Positions 16,701 to 25,200 of a stretch of DNA of 64,000 nucleotides are shown piece by piece. A program made the translations under genes and the position numbers. Source of the stretch: Chitinimonas koreensis (GTDB lineage Bacteria; Pseudomonadota; Gammaproteobacteria; Burkholderiales; Chitinimonadaceae); NCBI RefSeq assembly GCF_014353015.1, contig NZ_CP060704.1:1017001-1081000 (forward strand). Direction: 5' to 3'. The notes beneath the pieces were generated by a model. The model worked only from the letters and a program-made list of their open reading frames with translations, ran no database searches and was not told the DNA's origin. Within the stretch, counting starts at the first letter, position 1, and each line of letters starts with the position of its first letter.

Positions 16701-18467
16701 ATGTGGCTGCTGAACCTGCCGACCCGCGTCAAGTTGACGCTCTCGTTCGCGCTGATCCTGCTCGGCGCCGGCGGCCTGCTCTACCTGGCCCAGGCCAGCC
16801 TGCAGGGCGTGCGCGCCAACAACCAGGCGATCGCCCAGCTCAACCGCGACCTGGCCGGCTTCAAGAGCGTGCGCTTCCACGTCCACGACGCGCGCGCCGA
16901 GGTGCTCAACGCGCTGCTGACGCACGACGCCGGCCGCGCCGCCGAGCTGGCCGAGCAGTTCAAGGTCATCGTCGCCGAGGATGCCGCGGCGTTGCAGGAC
17001 CTGCGCGCCCACACCCGCGACGACGCGGTGCTGGGCCGGCTGACCGACGAGGTGGCGACGGTGTGGCAGGACTTCGTCGCCGCGCGCGACCAGCGCATCG
17101 TGCCGCTGATCGGCGCCGGCCAGTTCGACGAAGCGCGCCAGCTGGCCACCGGCGCCCAGCGCGAGCGGGTGGGGCGGCTGCGCGACCTGGCCACCCAGCT
17201 CGACCGGCTGGTGGCGCAGCGGGTGCGCTCGCTGGACCTGGACAACGAGCGGCTGATCGCCCGCCAGCTCGACCGGGTGATCTGGCTCGGCAGCGGGCTG
17301 ATCGCGCTGGTGGCGGCGCTCACGCTGCTGCTGAGCCGCAGCATCGCCCATCCGCTGCAAGTGCTGACCGGCTACGCCCAGCGCATCAGCGTGGGCGACG
17401 TGCCCGAGCGCATGGAGTTCGCTGGCCGCGGCGACGAGGTCGGCCGGCTGAGCCAGGCCTTCGCCGCGCTCGGCGACTACATCCGCAGCCTGGCCGGCCA
17501 GGCCGAGCGGCTGGCGGGCGGCGACCTCGGCGTGGCCTGGACGCCGCGCTCGGAACAGGACGTGCTGGGCCGCTCCTTCGCCACCATGGTGCAGCGGCTG
17601 AGCGAGCTGACGCTGGAGATGCGCGAGGGCATCGTGGTCATCGCCAGCGCCAGCGAGGAGATCCTGGCCACGGCCGGCCAGGTGGCGGGCGGCGCGCAGG
17701 AGAGCGCGACCTCGATCACCGAGATCGCCACCACGGTCGAAGAGGTGAAGCAGACCGCGCTCCTGGCCAGCCGCCGCGCGGTCGAATCGAGCCAGGCGGC
17801 CGAGCGCAACCGGCTGGTCGCCCAGGCCGGCCGCCAGTCGGTGGCCGAGACGCTGGGCAGCATGACGCTGGTGCGCGACCAGATGCACGCGATGGCCGAG
17901 GGCATCCTGCGGCTGGGCGAGCAGAGCCAGGCGATCAGCGAGATCGTGGCCAGCGTCAACGAGCTGGCCGAGCAGTCGAACCTGCTCGGCGTCAACGCCT
18001 CGATCGAGGCCGGCAAGGCGGGCGACGCCGGCAAGGGCTTCGCCGTGGTGGCGCTCGAGGTGAAGGCGCTGGCCGAGCAGTCGAAGCAGGCGACCGCCCA
18101 GGTGCGCGCCATCCTGGGCGACGTGCAGCGCGCCATGACGCGCGCCGCGCTGGCGGCCGAGCAGGGCAGCAAGGCGGTCGACCAGGGTTTCGAGCGCACC
18201 CGGCTGAGCGACGAGGCGATGCGGAAGCTGGCCGAAAGCATCGAGGAGAGCGGCGACATGGCGCAGCAGATCGCCTCGGTCAGCCAGCAGCAGGTGGCCG
18301 GCATGGACCAGGTGGTGGCGGCGGTTCTGACGCTGCGCCAGGCCAGCCAGGACAACGCCGCCGGCGCGCGCCAGGTCGACCAGTCGGCGCGCGACCTGCA
18401 CCGCCTGGGCAGCCGGCTCAAGCTCCTGGCTGGCCAGTTCCGCCTGCCGGGCCGGCAGGAGGGCTGA
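16701..18467 (+). CDS. methyl-accepting receptor, dual HAMP (WspA-like)
   Basis: 588 residues: a first membrane helix (about 12-32), a periplasmic four-helix-bundle type sensor of about 160 residues, and a second helix (about 195-213). Next come HAMP (RSIAHPLQVLTGYAQRIS) and a second HAMP-like stretch (QAERLAGGDLGVAW), then a signalling hairpin with tip VNELAEQSNLLGVNASIEAG and GKGFAVVALEVKALAEQSK. No C-terminal tether for CheR/CheB is visible. The start ATG follows GAGGGGAAAACCGCC. It lies between cheW and the hybrid cheA, five bases from the latter, and is the obvious input of this cluster; the ligand or stimulus is unknown. Confidence 0.92.
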   Translation: MWLLNLPTRVKLTLSFALILLGAGGLLYLAQASLQGVRANNQAIAQLNRDLAGFKSVRFHVHDARAEVLNALLTHDAGRAAELAEQFKVIVAEDAAALQDLRAHTRDDAVLGRLTDEVATVWQDFVAARDQRIVPLIGAGQFDEARQLATGAQRERVGRLRDLATQLDRLVAQRVRSLDLDNERLIARQLDRVIWLGSGLIALVAALTLLLSRSIAHPLQVLTGYAQRISVGDVPERMEFAGRGDEVGRLSQAFAALGDYIRSLAGQAERLAGGDLGVAWTPRSEQDVLGRSFATMVQRLSELTLEMREGIVVIASASEEILATAGQVAGGAQESATSITEIATTVEEVKQTALLASRRAVESSQAAERNRLVAQAGRQSVAETLGSMTLVRDQMHAMAEGILRLGEQSQAISEIVASVNELAEQSNLLGVNASIEAGKAGDAGKGFAVVALEVKALAEQSKQATAQVRAILGDVQRAMTRAALAAEQGSKAVDQGFERTRLSDEAMRKLAESIEESGDMAQQIASVSQQQVAGMDQVVAAVLTLRQASQDNAAGARQVDQSARDLHRLGSRLKLLAGQFRLPGRQEG

Positions 18468-18472
18468 GCGCC

Positions 18473-20821
18473 ATGCCGCTCGACCGCGAGGCGCTGATGC
18501 AGCGGCTGATGGCCAGCTTCCGGGAGGAGGCGGCCGAGCGGCTGGCCATCCTCGACAGCGAGCTGGTGCGCTGGCGGTCCGCCGCGCCCGGCCCGGCCGC
18601 GCTCGAATCGGCCTTCCGCGAGGTGCACAGCCTCAAGGGCGCCGCGCGCGCCGTGGGCCAGCGCGAAACCGAGCGGATCTGCCACGCCTGGGAATCGGTG
18701 CTGCATGCGCTGAACCAGGGCCGGCGGCCGTTCCGGCCGGAGATGGCGCCGGTGTTCGCCGCCGCCTTGCAGATGCTGCAGCGCAATCACGCCGGCGAAA
18801 CGCCGGACCCCGGCCAGGTCGAGCGGATGTGCGAGCGGCTGGCGCAGTTCGGCGAGGAGGCCGCGGCAGCCGTCGCTGCGGCAGCCGGTGCTGCGGCAGC
18901 CGTCGCTGCGGCGGCCCCTCCCGCCCAGCCCGAAGCCGTATCGGTCGAACCCGCCACGGTCGAACCCGCCACGGCCGAGTCCCTGCCGGCCGCGCCGATC
19001 CAGCCGTCTGCCCCGCCTGCCGCGGCCGAACCGGCCGGACCCCAGCCCGCCGACCGGCCGGCGGCCTGGCGCAGCCAGACCATCCGGGTGCGCGCCGAGC
19101 AGTGCGAGGAGCTGGCCTACCACGGCGAAACGCTGCGCCAGTCGCGCCTGCAGCTGCACGACCTGCATCGCCGCAGCACCGAGCTGCGGGCCGGATTCCA
19201 GCGGCTGTGGCAGCGCCGGCTGCAGCACGAAGGCCTGCTGACGCGGCTGCGCGACCAGCTCGCCCAGGGCGGCACGCCCGATCGCGAGGCGGTGCTGACC
19301 CTGCTCGAATGGCAGGACTGGGGGCTCGACCGGCTGGCCGCCATGCAGGCCGAGGCGCTGGCGCTGGACAAGCTGGCCGGCGGGCTCGACCGCGAGCTCG
19401 GCGGCCTGGACGATGCCTATGCGCGCACCGTCGAGGAGCTGCTGCAACTGCCCTGCCGCGGCCTGCTCGACGAGATGCCGGCGCTGGTGGCCGACCTGGC
19501 CGGGCAGACCGGCAAGGCGGTCGAGCTCAAGCTGCCCAATACCGCGCTGCGGGTCGACAAGCGCATCCTCGACGCGTTGCGCACGCCGCTGATGCACCTG
19601 CTGCGCAACGCGGTCGACCACGGCATCGAGCCGCCGGAGCGGCGGCGGGCGGCCGGCAAGCCGCCCGTCGGCACGCTGCGCATCGACATCGGCCAGGCCT
19701 CGGCCAGCCATTTCACGCTGACGCTGGAGGACGACGGCGCCGGCATCGATACCGCGCGGCTGCGGCAGCAGGCCGAGGAGCGCGGCGTCCTGCCGCGCGG
19801 CGGGCCGGCGCTGCCGCCCGAGCAGTTGCTGCCGCTGGTGTTCGAATCGGGCCTGTCGACCCGCCGCGCGGTGTCGACGCTGTCGGGCCGCGGCGAGGGG
19901 CTGGCCATCGTGCGCGAGGCGATCGAGCAGCTCGGCGGCAGCATCGCCGTAGCGTCCACGCCGGGCCTGGGCTGCCGTTTCGCGCTGCAATTGCCGTTGA
20001 ACCGCTCGACCTTCCGGGTGGTGCTGGTGCGGGTGGCCGAGGCGCTGTTCGCGGTGCCGGCCAGCGCGATCGACCGCACCCTGCGGCTGCCGGCCGGCGA
20101 GCTGATCCGGCGCGAGGGCCGCAGCGAGGTGATGGTGGAGGGCCTCGACGTGCCGCTGCGCTCGCTGGCGGGCGTGCTCGACCTGGCCGAGACGGCGCCG
20201 GGCGCCATGCTCAACCTGCTGGTGCTGGGCAGTCCGCCGCAGCAGATCGCGCTGCGGGTCGACGCGCTGCTGGGCGACCAGGAGATCACCCTCAAGCCGC
20301 TGGGCAAGCAATTGCGCCGGGTGCGCAACCTGCTCGGCGCCACCGTGCTCGGCGACGGCACGCTGGTGCCGGTGCTGCATCCGCAGGATCTGTACCGCAG
20401 CAGCCTGCAGGCGGCCGGCCTGCATGCGGCCGCCGCGCCGGCCGAGCCACCGAAGCGGCAGCCGCGCATCCTGGTGGCCGACGACTCGTTCACCTCGCGC
20501 GGCCTGTTGCGCGCGCTGCTGGAGACCGCCGGCTACCAGGTGCAGACCGTCAACGACGGCCTCGAGGCATGGAACGCCCTGCGGCAGGGCGAATTCGACC
20601 TGCTGGTGTCCGACATCGAGATGCCGCGCATGGACGGCTTCAGCCTGACCGCCCGGCTGCGCGCCGACCGCGGCCTCGCCGAGCTGCCGGTGGTGCTGGT
20701 CACCGCGCTGCATTCGGCCGAGGACCGCGCGCGCGGCCTGGAGGTCGGCGCCAACGCCTACCTGGTCAAGGGCGGGCTGGAGACCGACACGGTGCTGGCG
20801 GCGGTGAAGCGGCTGCTGTAG
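18473..20821 (+). CDS. CheA-type hybrid kinase with C-terminal receiver (WspE-like)
   Basis: 782 residues. Order: Hpt domain with phospho-accepting His52 in REVHSLKGAARAVG; an alanine/proline linker encoded by 15-base tandem repeats (about 130-200); a helical dimerisation region; the HATPase with HLLRNAVDHGIEPP, EDDGAGID and SGRGEGLAIVREAIEQ; a CheW-like domain (about 505-640); and a REC domain (about 663-782) with Asp714 in LLVSDIEMPRMDG. The Hpt-HATPase-CheW-REC layout is that of WspE. It should phosphorylate CheB and the REC domain of the downstream GGDEF/EAL protein. ATG at 18473 starts five bases after the receptor gene. Confidence 0.93.
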   Translation: MPLDREALMQRLMASFREEAAERLAILDSELVRWRSAAPGPAALESAFREVHSLKGAARAVGQRETERICHAWESVLHALNQGRRPFRPEMAPVFAAALQMLQRNHAGETPDPGQVERMCERLAQFGEEAAAAVAAAAGAAAAVAAAAPPAQPEAVSVEPATVEPATAESLPAAPIQPSAPPAAAEPAGPQPADRPAAWRSQTIRVRAEQCEELAYHGETLRQSRLQLHDLHRRSTELRAGFQRLWQRRLQHEGLLTRLRDQLAQGGTPDREAVLTLLEWQDWGLDRLAAMQAEALALDKLAGGLDRELGGLDDAYARTVEELLQLPCRGLLDEMPALVADLAGQTGKAVELKLPNTALRVDKRILDALRTPLMHLLRNAVDHGIEPPERRRAAGKPPVGTLRIDIGQASASHFTLTLEDDGAGIDTARLRQQAEERGVLPRGGPALPPEQLLPLVFESGLSTRRAVSTLSGRGEGLAIVREAIEQLGGSIAVASTPGLGCRFALQLPLNRSTFRVVLVRVAEALFAVPASAIDRTLRLPAGELIRREGRSEVMVEGLDVPLRSLAGVLDLAETAPGAMLNLLVLGSPPQQIALRVDALLGDQEITLKPLGKQLRRVRNLLGATVLGDGTLVPVLHPQDLYRSSLQAAGLHAAAAPAEPPKRQPRILVADDSFTSRGLLRALLETAGYQVQTVNDGLEAWNALRQGEFDLLVSDIEMPRMDGFSLTARLRADRGLAELPVVLVTALHSAEDRARGLEVGANAYLVKGGLETDTVLAAVKRLL
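18863..18972. repeat. in-frame 15-base tandem repeats in the cheA linker
   Basis: A 15-base unit GCGGCAGCCGTCGCT occurs three times (18863-18877, 18878-18892 with two changes, 18893-18907). A different unit GGTCGAACCCGCCAC occurs twice (18943-18957, 18958-18972). Both keep the reading frame and encode Ala/Val and Val-Glu-Pro-Ala-Thr repeats in the flexible linker between Hpt and the dimerisation domain. Copy number changes would alter linker length without breaking the gene. Confidence 0.8.
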
Positions 20822-20864
20822 GCGCAGCATGGGCAAGCGGTTCCGGTTTGTGGCCGGCACCGTC

Positions 20865-20931
20865 GTAGGTCGGGATTCATTCCCGACAGCGGACTCGGGG
20901 CGTGCGCCGTCGGGAATGAATCCCGGCCTGC
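20865..20931. repeat. inverted pair of GTAG-type REP hairpins
   Basis: GTAG followed by GTCGGGATTCATTCCCGAC (20865-20887) is matched by an inverted copy GTCGGGAATGAATCCCGGCC (20909-20928). The pair fills the 169-base gap between cheA and cheB. GTAG-headed hairpins are the hallmark of REPs associated with RAYT transposases. Such hairpins can also slow decay or transcription in operons. Confidence 0.7.
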
Positions 20932-20990
20932 AGCAGCCAAGGAACCGTACCCGGCGATGCGCCGGGAGAACAACGAGAGGGGGCAACATC

Positions 20991-22031
20991 ATGCGGGTCA
21001 TGCTCGTCGACGATTCCAGCAGCAGCCGGATGCTGCTGCGCGCCATCCTCGAAGACGCCGGCTTCACCGTCTGCGAGGCCGACAGCGGCCAGGCGGCGCT
21101 CGATCGGCTCGAGGCCGAGCGGCCCGACCTGATCACCATGGATGTGCACATGCCGGGCATGAGCGGCTTCACCACCACCCGGCGGATCATGGCGCAGCGG
21201 CCGACGCCGATCGTGATCGTGACCGGCGGCGGCAGCCTGCCGGCGGCGCAGACGGCGATGCAGGCGCTCGAGGTGGGCGCGCTGCAGGTGCTGGACAAGC
21301 CGGCCGGCCCGGCCGACCCGCAGTTCGCGCTGCATTGCGAGGTATTGGTCGCGGCGCTGCGGCGGCTGGCCAGCACCCAGGTGCACCAGCCCGATCGGAC
21401 GGCGGCCGATGCCGCGGCGCCCGACGCGGCGCTGGCCGGCTGGCTGCGGCGGCCGCTGCGGCTCCTGGCGGTCGGCGCCTCGGCCGGCGGGCCGCCGGCG
21501 ATCAAGAAGCTGCTCGAACAGATCGGGCCGGCTTGCCCCTGGCCGGTGCTGCTGGTGCAGCACATCTCGCCCGGCTTCGCCCAGAGCTATTGCGAATGGC
21601 TGACGGCGCAGACGCCGCTGCCGGTGCAGCTGGCCGGCGCCGGCAAGGTGGCGCGGCCCGGCCATATCTACGTGGCGCCGGACGATCTGCACCTGCTGGT
21701 GGACGGCCAGCTGCGGATGAGCCTGGACCCGAGCGACCGCCAGCCGCACATCCGGCCGTCGATCGACGTGCTGTTCGACAGCATGGCGCGCGCCTTGCGC
21801 GGCGACGCGATCGCGGTGCTGCTGTCGGGCATGGGCCGCGACGGCGTCGAGGGCCTGGCCCGGCTCAAGGCGCTCGGTGCGCTGACGCTGGTGCAGCAGC
21901 CGGCCTCGGCGGTGGTCGAGGGCATGCCGCAGGCCGCGCTCGAACGCCAGGCCGGCTGCTTCGTCCAGACGCCGCGGGCGATCGGCGAGACGCTGAATCG
22001 GCTGATCGCTTTGCGGCAGCCGGCGCAGTGA
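20991..22031 (+). CDS. CheB-type methylesterase response regulator (WspF-like)
   Basis: 346 residues: REC domain with Asp51 (LITMDVHMPGMSGF) and a C-terminal methylesterase domain. The catalytic triad candidates are Ser164 in VGASAGGPPA, His191 in LLVQHISPGF and Asp284 in SGMGRDGVEGL. It would demethylate or deamidate the receptor when phosphorylated and so reset the array. The ATG at 20991 gives the standard MRVMLVDDSS start. In pseudomonads loss of WspF locks the system on; the position just before the diguanylate cyclase gene is the same here. Confidence 0.92.
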   Translation: MRVMLVDDSSSSRMLLRAILEDAGFTVCEADSGQAALDRLEAERPDLITMDVHMPGMSGFTTTRRIMAQRPTPIVIVTGGGSLPAAQTAMQALEVGALQVLDKPAGPADPQFALHCEVLVAALRRLASTQVHQPDRTAADAAAPDAALAGWLRRPLRLLAVGASAGGPPAIKKLLEQIGPACPWPVLLVQHISPGFAQSYCEWLTAQTPLPVQLAGAGKVARPGHIYVAPDDLHLLVDGQLRMSLDPSDRQPHIRPSIDVLFDSMARALRGDAIAVLLSGMGRDGVEGLARLKALGALTLVQQPASAVVEGMPQAALERQAGCFVQTPRAIGETLNRLIALRQPAQ

Positions 22032-22035
22032 GGCT

Positions 22036-22247
22036 GTGAAATGTGAAACGTGAAAAGTGAAACGTGGACCCCATCCCCACCCCAACCCTCCCCTTGAAGG
22101 GGAGGGAGCCCGGTGGCGACACGTTTGACGATCACTGCCGATTGTGTTGGCGCGCCCGACTCCTCCCCCTTCAAGGGGGAGACCGGAGCGGCCGGCTTAG
22201 GCAGGGGGATGGGGTCCACGTTTCACTTTTCACGTTTCACCTTTCAC
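22036..22247. mobile_element. MITE-like element with 43-bp inverted ends
   Basis: The arm 22036-22078, starting GTGAAATGTGAAACGTGAAA, is repeated in inverted orientation at 22205-22247 with a single mismatch. Inside are two further hairpins built from CCCTCCCC/GGGGAGGG (about 22085-22106) and CTCCCCCTT/AAGGGGGAG (about 22163-22181). No transposase is encoded. The structure fits a miniature inverted-repeat element inserted between cheB and the c-di-GMP gene, leaving only 41 bases before the next start. Confidence 0.65.
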
Positions 22248-22288
22248 ATGCTTAAGAGGCCGACACAGGCCAACGCAGGAGGAAACCC

Positions 22289-25200
22289 ATGCTCCGTGGC
22301 TTCGACATCTTGATCGCCGAGGACAGCGCCACCCAGGCCGAGCAGTTGCGCACGCTGCTGGAAAGCCTCGGCTGCACCGTCCGTACCGCCGACGACGGCG
22401 AGGTCGCGCTCGACCTGATCCTGCAGCGGCCGCCGGCGGTGGTCGTCAGCGACGTGGTCATGCCGAAGATGGACGGCTACGAGCTGTGCCGCCGCATCAA
22501 GGCCGGCCCGGCCACCCGCCATATCCCGATCATCCTGGTCACCACCCTGGCCGATCCTCGCGATGTGCTGCACGGCCTGGCCTGCGGCGCCGACAACTTC
22601 ATCCTCAAGCCCTACGACGAGAAATACCTGCTGTCGCGGCTGCGCTACCTGCTGGCCAACAGCGAGCTGCGCGGCCAGGACCGCGTCTCGATGGGCGTCG
22701 AGGTGGTGCTCGAGGGCGAGCGCCATTTCATCACCGCGGCGCGCCAGCAGATCCTCGACCTCTTGATCTCGACCTACGAGCAGGGCGTGCGGCTCAATTC
22801 GCAGCTGCATGCCAAGCACGCCGAGCTGGCCGAATCGCACAGCCTGCTCGACAGCCTGTTCCGCTTCTCGTCGGGACTGAGCGAGCCGCAGACCGAGCAG
22901 CAGGTGGCGCAGGCCGCGCTGGCCGCGGTCGGCCGCTTCCCGCGCTGCGGCGGCGCCTGGCTGCTGCTCGACGACGGCGCCGGCCGGCCGTCGCGGCTGG
23001 CCGGCAGCACCGGTACGCTCGACGCCGACCGCATCGCCCGCTCGGCCGCCGCCGATTGCCCCTGCCGCCACGCGATGCGCAGCGACGGCCTGCAGGCCGC
23101 CTTCAACGTCGGCAACTGCGGCGTGCTGGCCGGCGCCGAGGCGCACGCCTGCGTGCCGCTGTTGCTGGGGCCGGACCGGCTCGGCGTGCTCAACGTGCTG
23201 CGCGACGACGGCGCGGCCTGGCCCGAGGCCGAGCTGGCGACGCTGACCGCGCTGGGCCAGCAGCTGGCCATCGCGCTGGCGCGCGCGCGGCTGTTCGAGC
23301 GGCTGGAATCGCTGGTGCAGGAGCGCACCCGCGCGCTGCGGCTGGAGATGGCCGAGCGCGAGCGCGCCGAGATCGCGCTGCGCCACAGCGAGGCGCTGAT
23401 GCTCAAGGTGCTGGAGACGCTGCCGACCGGCGTCTGGGTCACCGACCGGCAGGGCGAGATCCTGCTGCACAACCCCGAATCGATCCGCATCTGGGGCGGC
23501 AGCGCGCCGTTCGCCCGGCCGGCGCAGATCGACGCGGTGGAGGCGCCGGCGGTGGCGGCGATCCGGCGCACGCTGGCGCGGGTGCTGGCGGTCGGCGACA
23601 GCGTGCTCAACGAGGCGCTCGAGATCGAGACGCCCGACGGCGCGCGCCGCACGCTGCTGCATTCGGCGGTGCCGCTGAGCGACGCGCGCAACCGCATCGA
23701 CGGCGCCATCGTGGTGCAGCAGGACATCACCGCCCAGCAATTGCTCGACCTCGAACTGCGCATCCGCAACCGCGCCATCGAGGCCAGCGTCAACGCCATC
23801 GTGATCACCGACAACCGCCAGCCCGACAACCCGGTGGTCTACGTCAACCAGGCCTTCGAGCGGATCACCGGCTACAAGCGCGAGGCGGTGACGGGCCGCA
23901 ACTGCCGCTTCCTGCAGGGCGAGGACCGCGACCAGGCCGGCCTCGCCGCGATCCGCTCGGCGATCCGGCTCGGCCAGGAGGGCAAGGCGCTGCTGCGCAA
24001 CTACCGCCGCGACGGCTCGATGTTCTGGAACGAGCTGCGGGTCGCGCCGACCTTCGACGGCCAGGGCGGCATCAGCCACTTCGTCGGCGTGCTCGACGAC
24101 GTGACCGAATCCAGGCGCTACCAGCACGAGCTGGAGCGGCAGGCCAACTTCGACACGCTGACCGGACTGCCCAACCGCAACCTGCTGACCGACCGCGTCC
24201 GCCAGGCCATCGTCCAGGCCAACCGCCGCAACGAGCGCTTCGCGCTGGCCTTCATGGACCTGGACAACTTCAAGTACGTCAACGACAGCCTCGGCCACTC
24301 GGTCGGCGACAAGCTGCTGCAGGAGGTGGCGCAGCGGGTGCGCGACTGCGTGCGCGAGTACGACACGGTGGCGCGGCTGGGTGGCGACGAATTCGTGCTG
24401 CTCTTGCCCGAGACGCGCAGCGAGCACGAGACCGAGCAGACCCTGAAGCGGCTCGGCAACCGGCTGGCCGAGCCGATCCGGCTGTCGGACGGCGCCGAGT
24501 TCCACGTCTCGGCCAGCATGGGCTATTGCTTCTACCCGGTCGACGGCGCCGACGCCGACGAGCTGCTGCGCAACGCCGACACCGCGATGTACGAGGCCAA
24601 GGAGCAAGGCAAGAGCCAGATCAGCCGGTTCGAGCTGACGATGACCGACAGCGTGCAGCGCCGGGTGGCGCTCGAGCGCGATCTGCGCCGGGGCCTGGCG
24701 CAGGGCGAGCTGGAGATGTTCTACCAGCCGCAGCTCGACCTCTCGGCCGGCGCGCTGTGCGGCTTCGAGGCGCTGATCCGCTGGCGCCGGCCCGACGGCC
24801 GCATCGTCTCGCCGGCCGAGTTCATCCCGATCGCCGAGGAATCGGGCCAGATCCGCGAGGTGGACCGCTACGTGATCGACGCCGTGTTCCGCCAGGTGGC
24901 GCAATGGCGCGGCGCCGGGCTCGATCCGGGCGAGGTGGCGCTCAACATCTCGACCTACAGCCTGCAGGAGCCCGGCATCGTGCAGTACATCGTCGAGGCG
25001 CTGGCGCGCCACGGCGTGCAGCCCGAGGGCATCAAGCTGGAGGTGACCGAGGGCCTCCTGATGAAGAACGTCGACACCGCCCAGCGCATCATGCGCGAGC
25101 TCAAGGCGGTCGGACTGAAGTGGTCGATCGACGATTTCGGCACTGGCTATTCGGCGCTGAGCTACCTGCGCAAATACCCGTTCGACCAGCTGAAGATCGA

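Noticed and set aside
16703..18472. 5' extension of the cheA open frame through the whole receptor gene
   Set aside because: It is the +1 shadow of the receptor; the cheA start at 18473 follows the receptor stop with good spacing and gives the Hpt domain at once.
20865..20931. Hairpin pair considered as a terminator between cheA and cheB
   Set aside because: No T run follows either hairpin and the GTAG head identifies them as REPs; a partial terminator effect cannot be excluded.
17477..21565. 1362-codon minus-strand open frame opposite the receptor, cheA and cheB
   Set aside because: Same GC-driven shadow effect; no domain or motif is recognisable.
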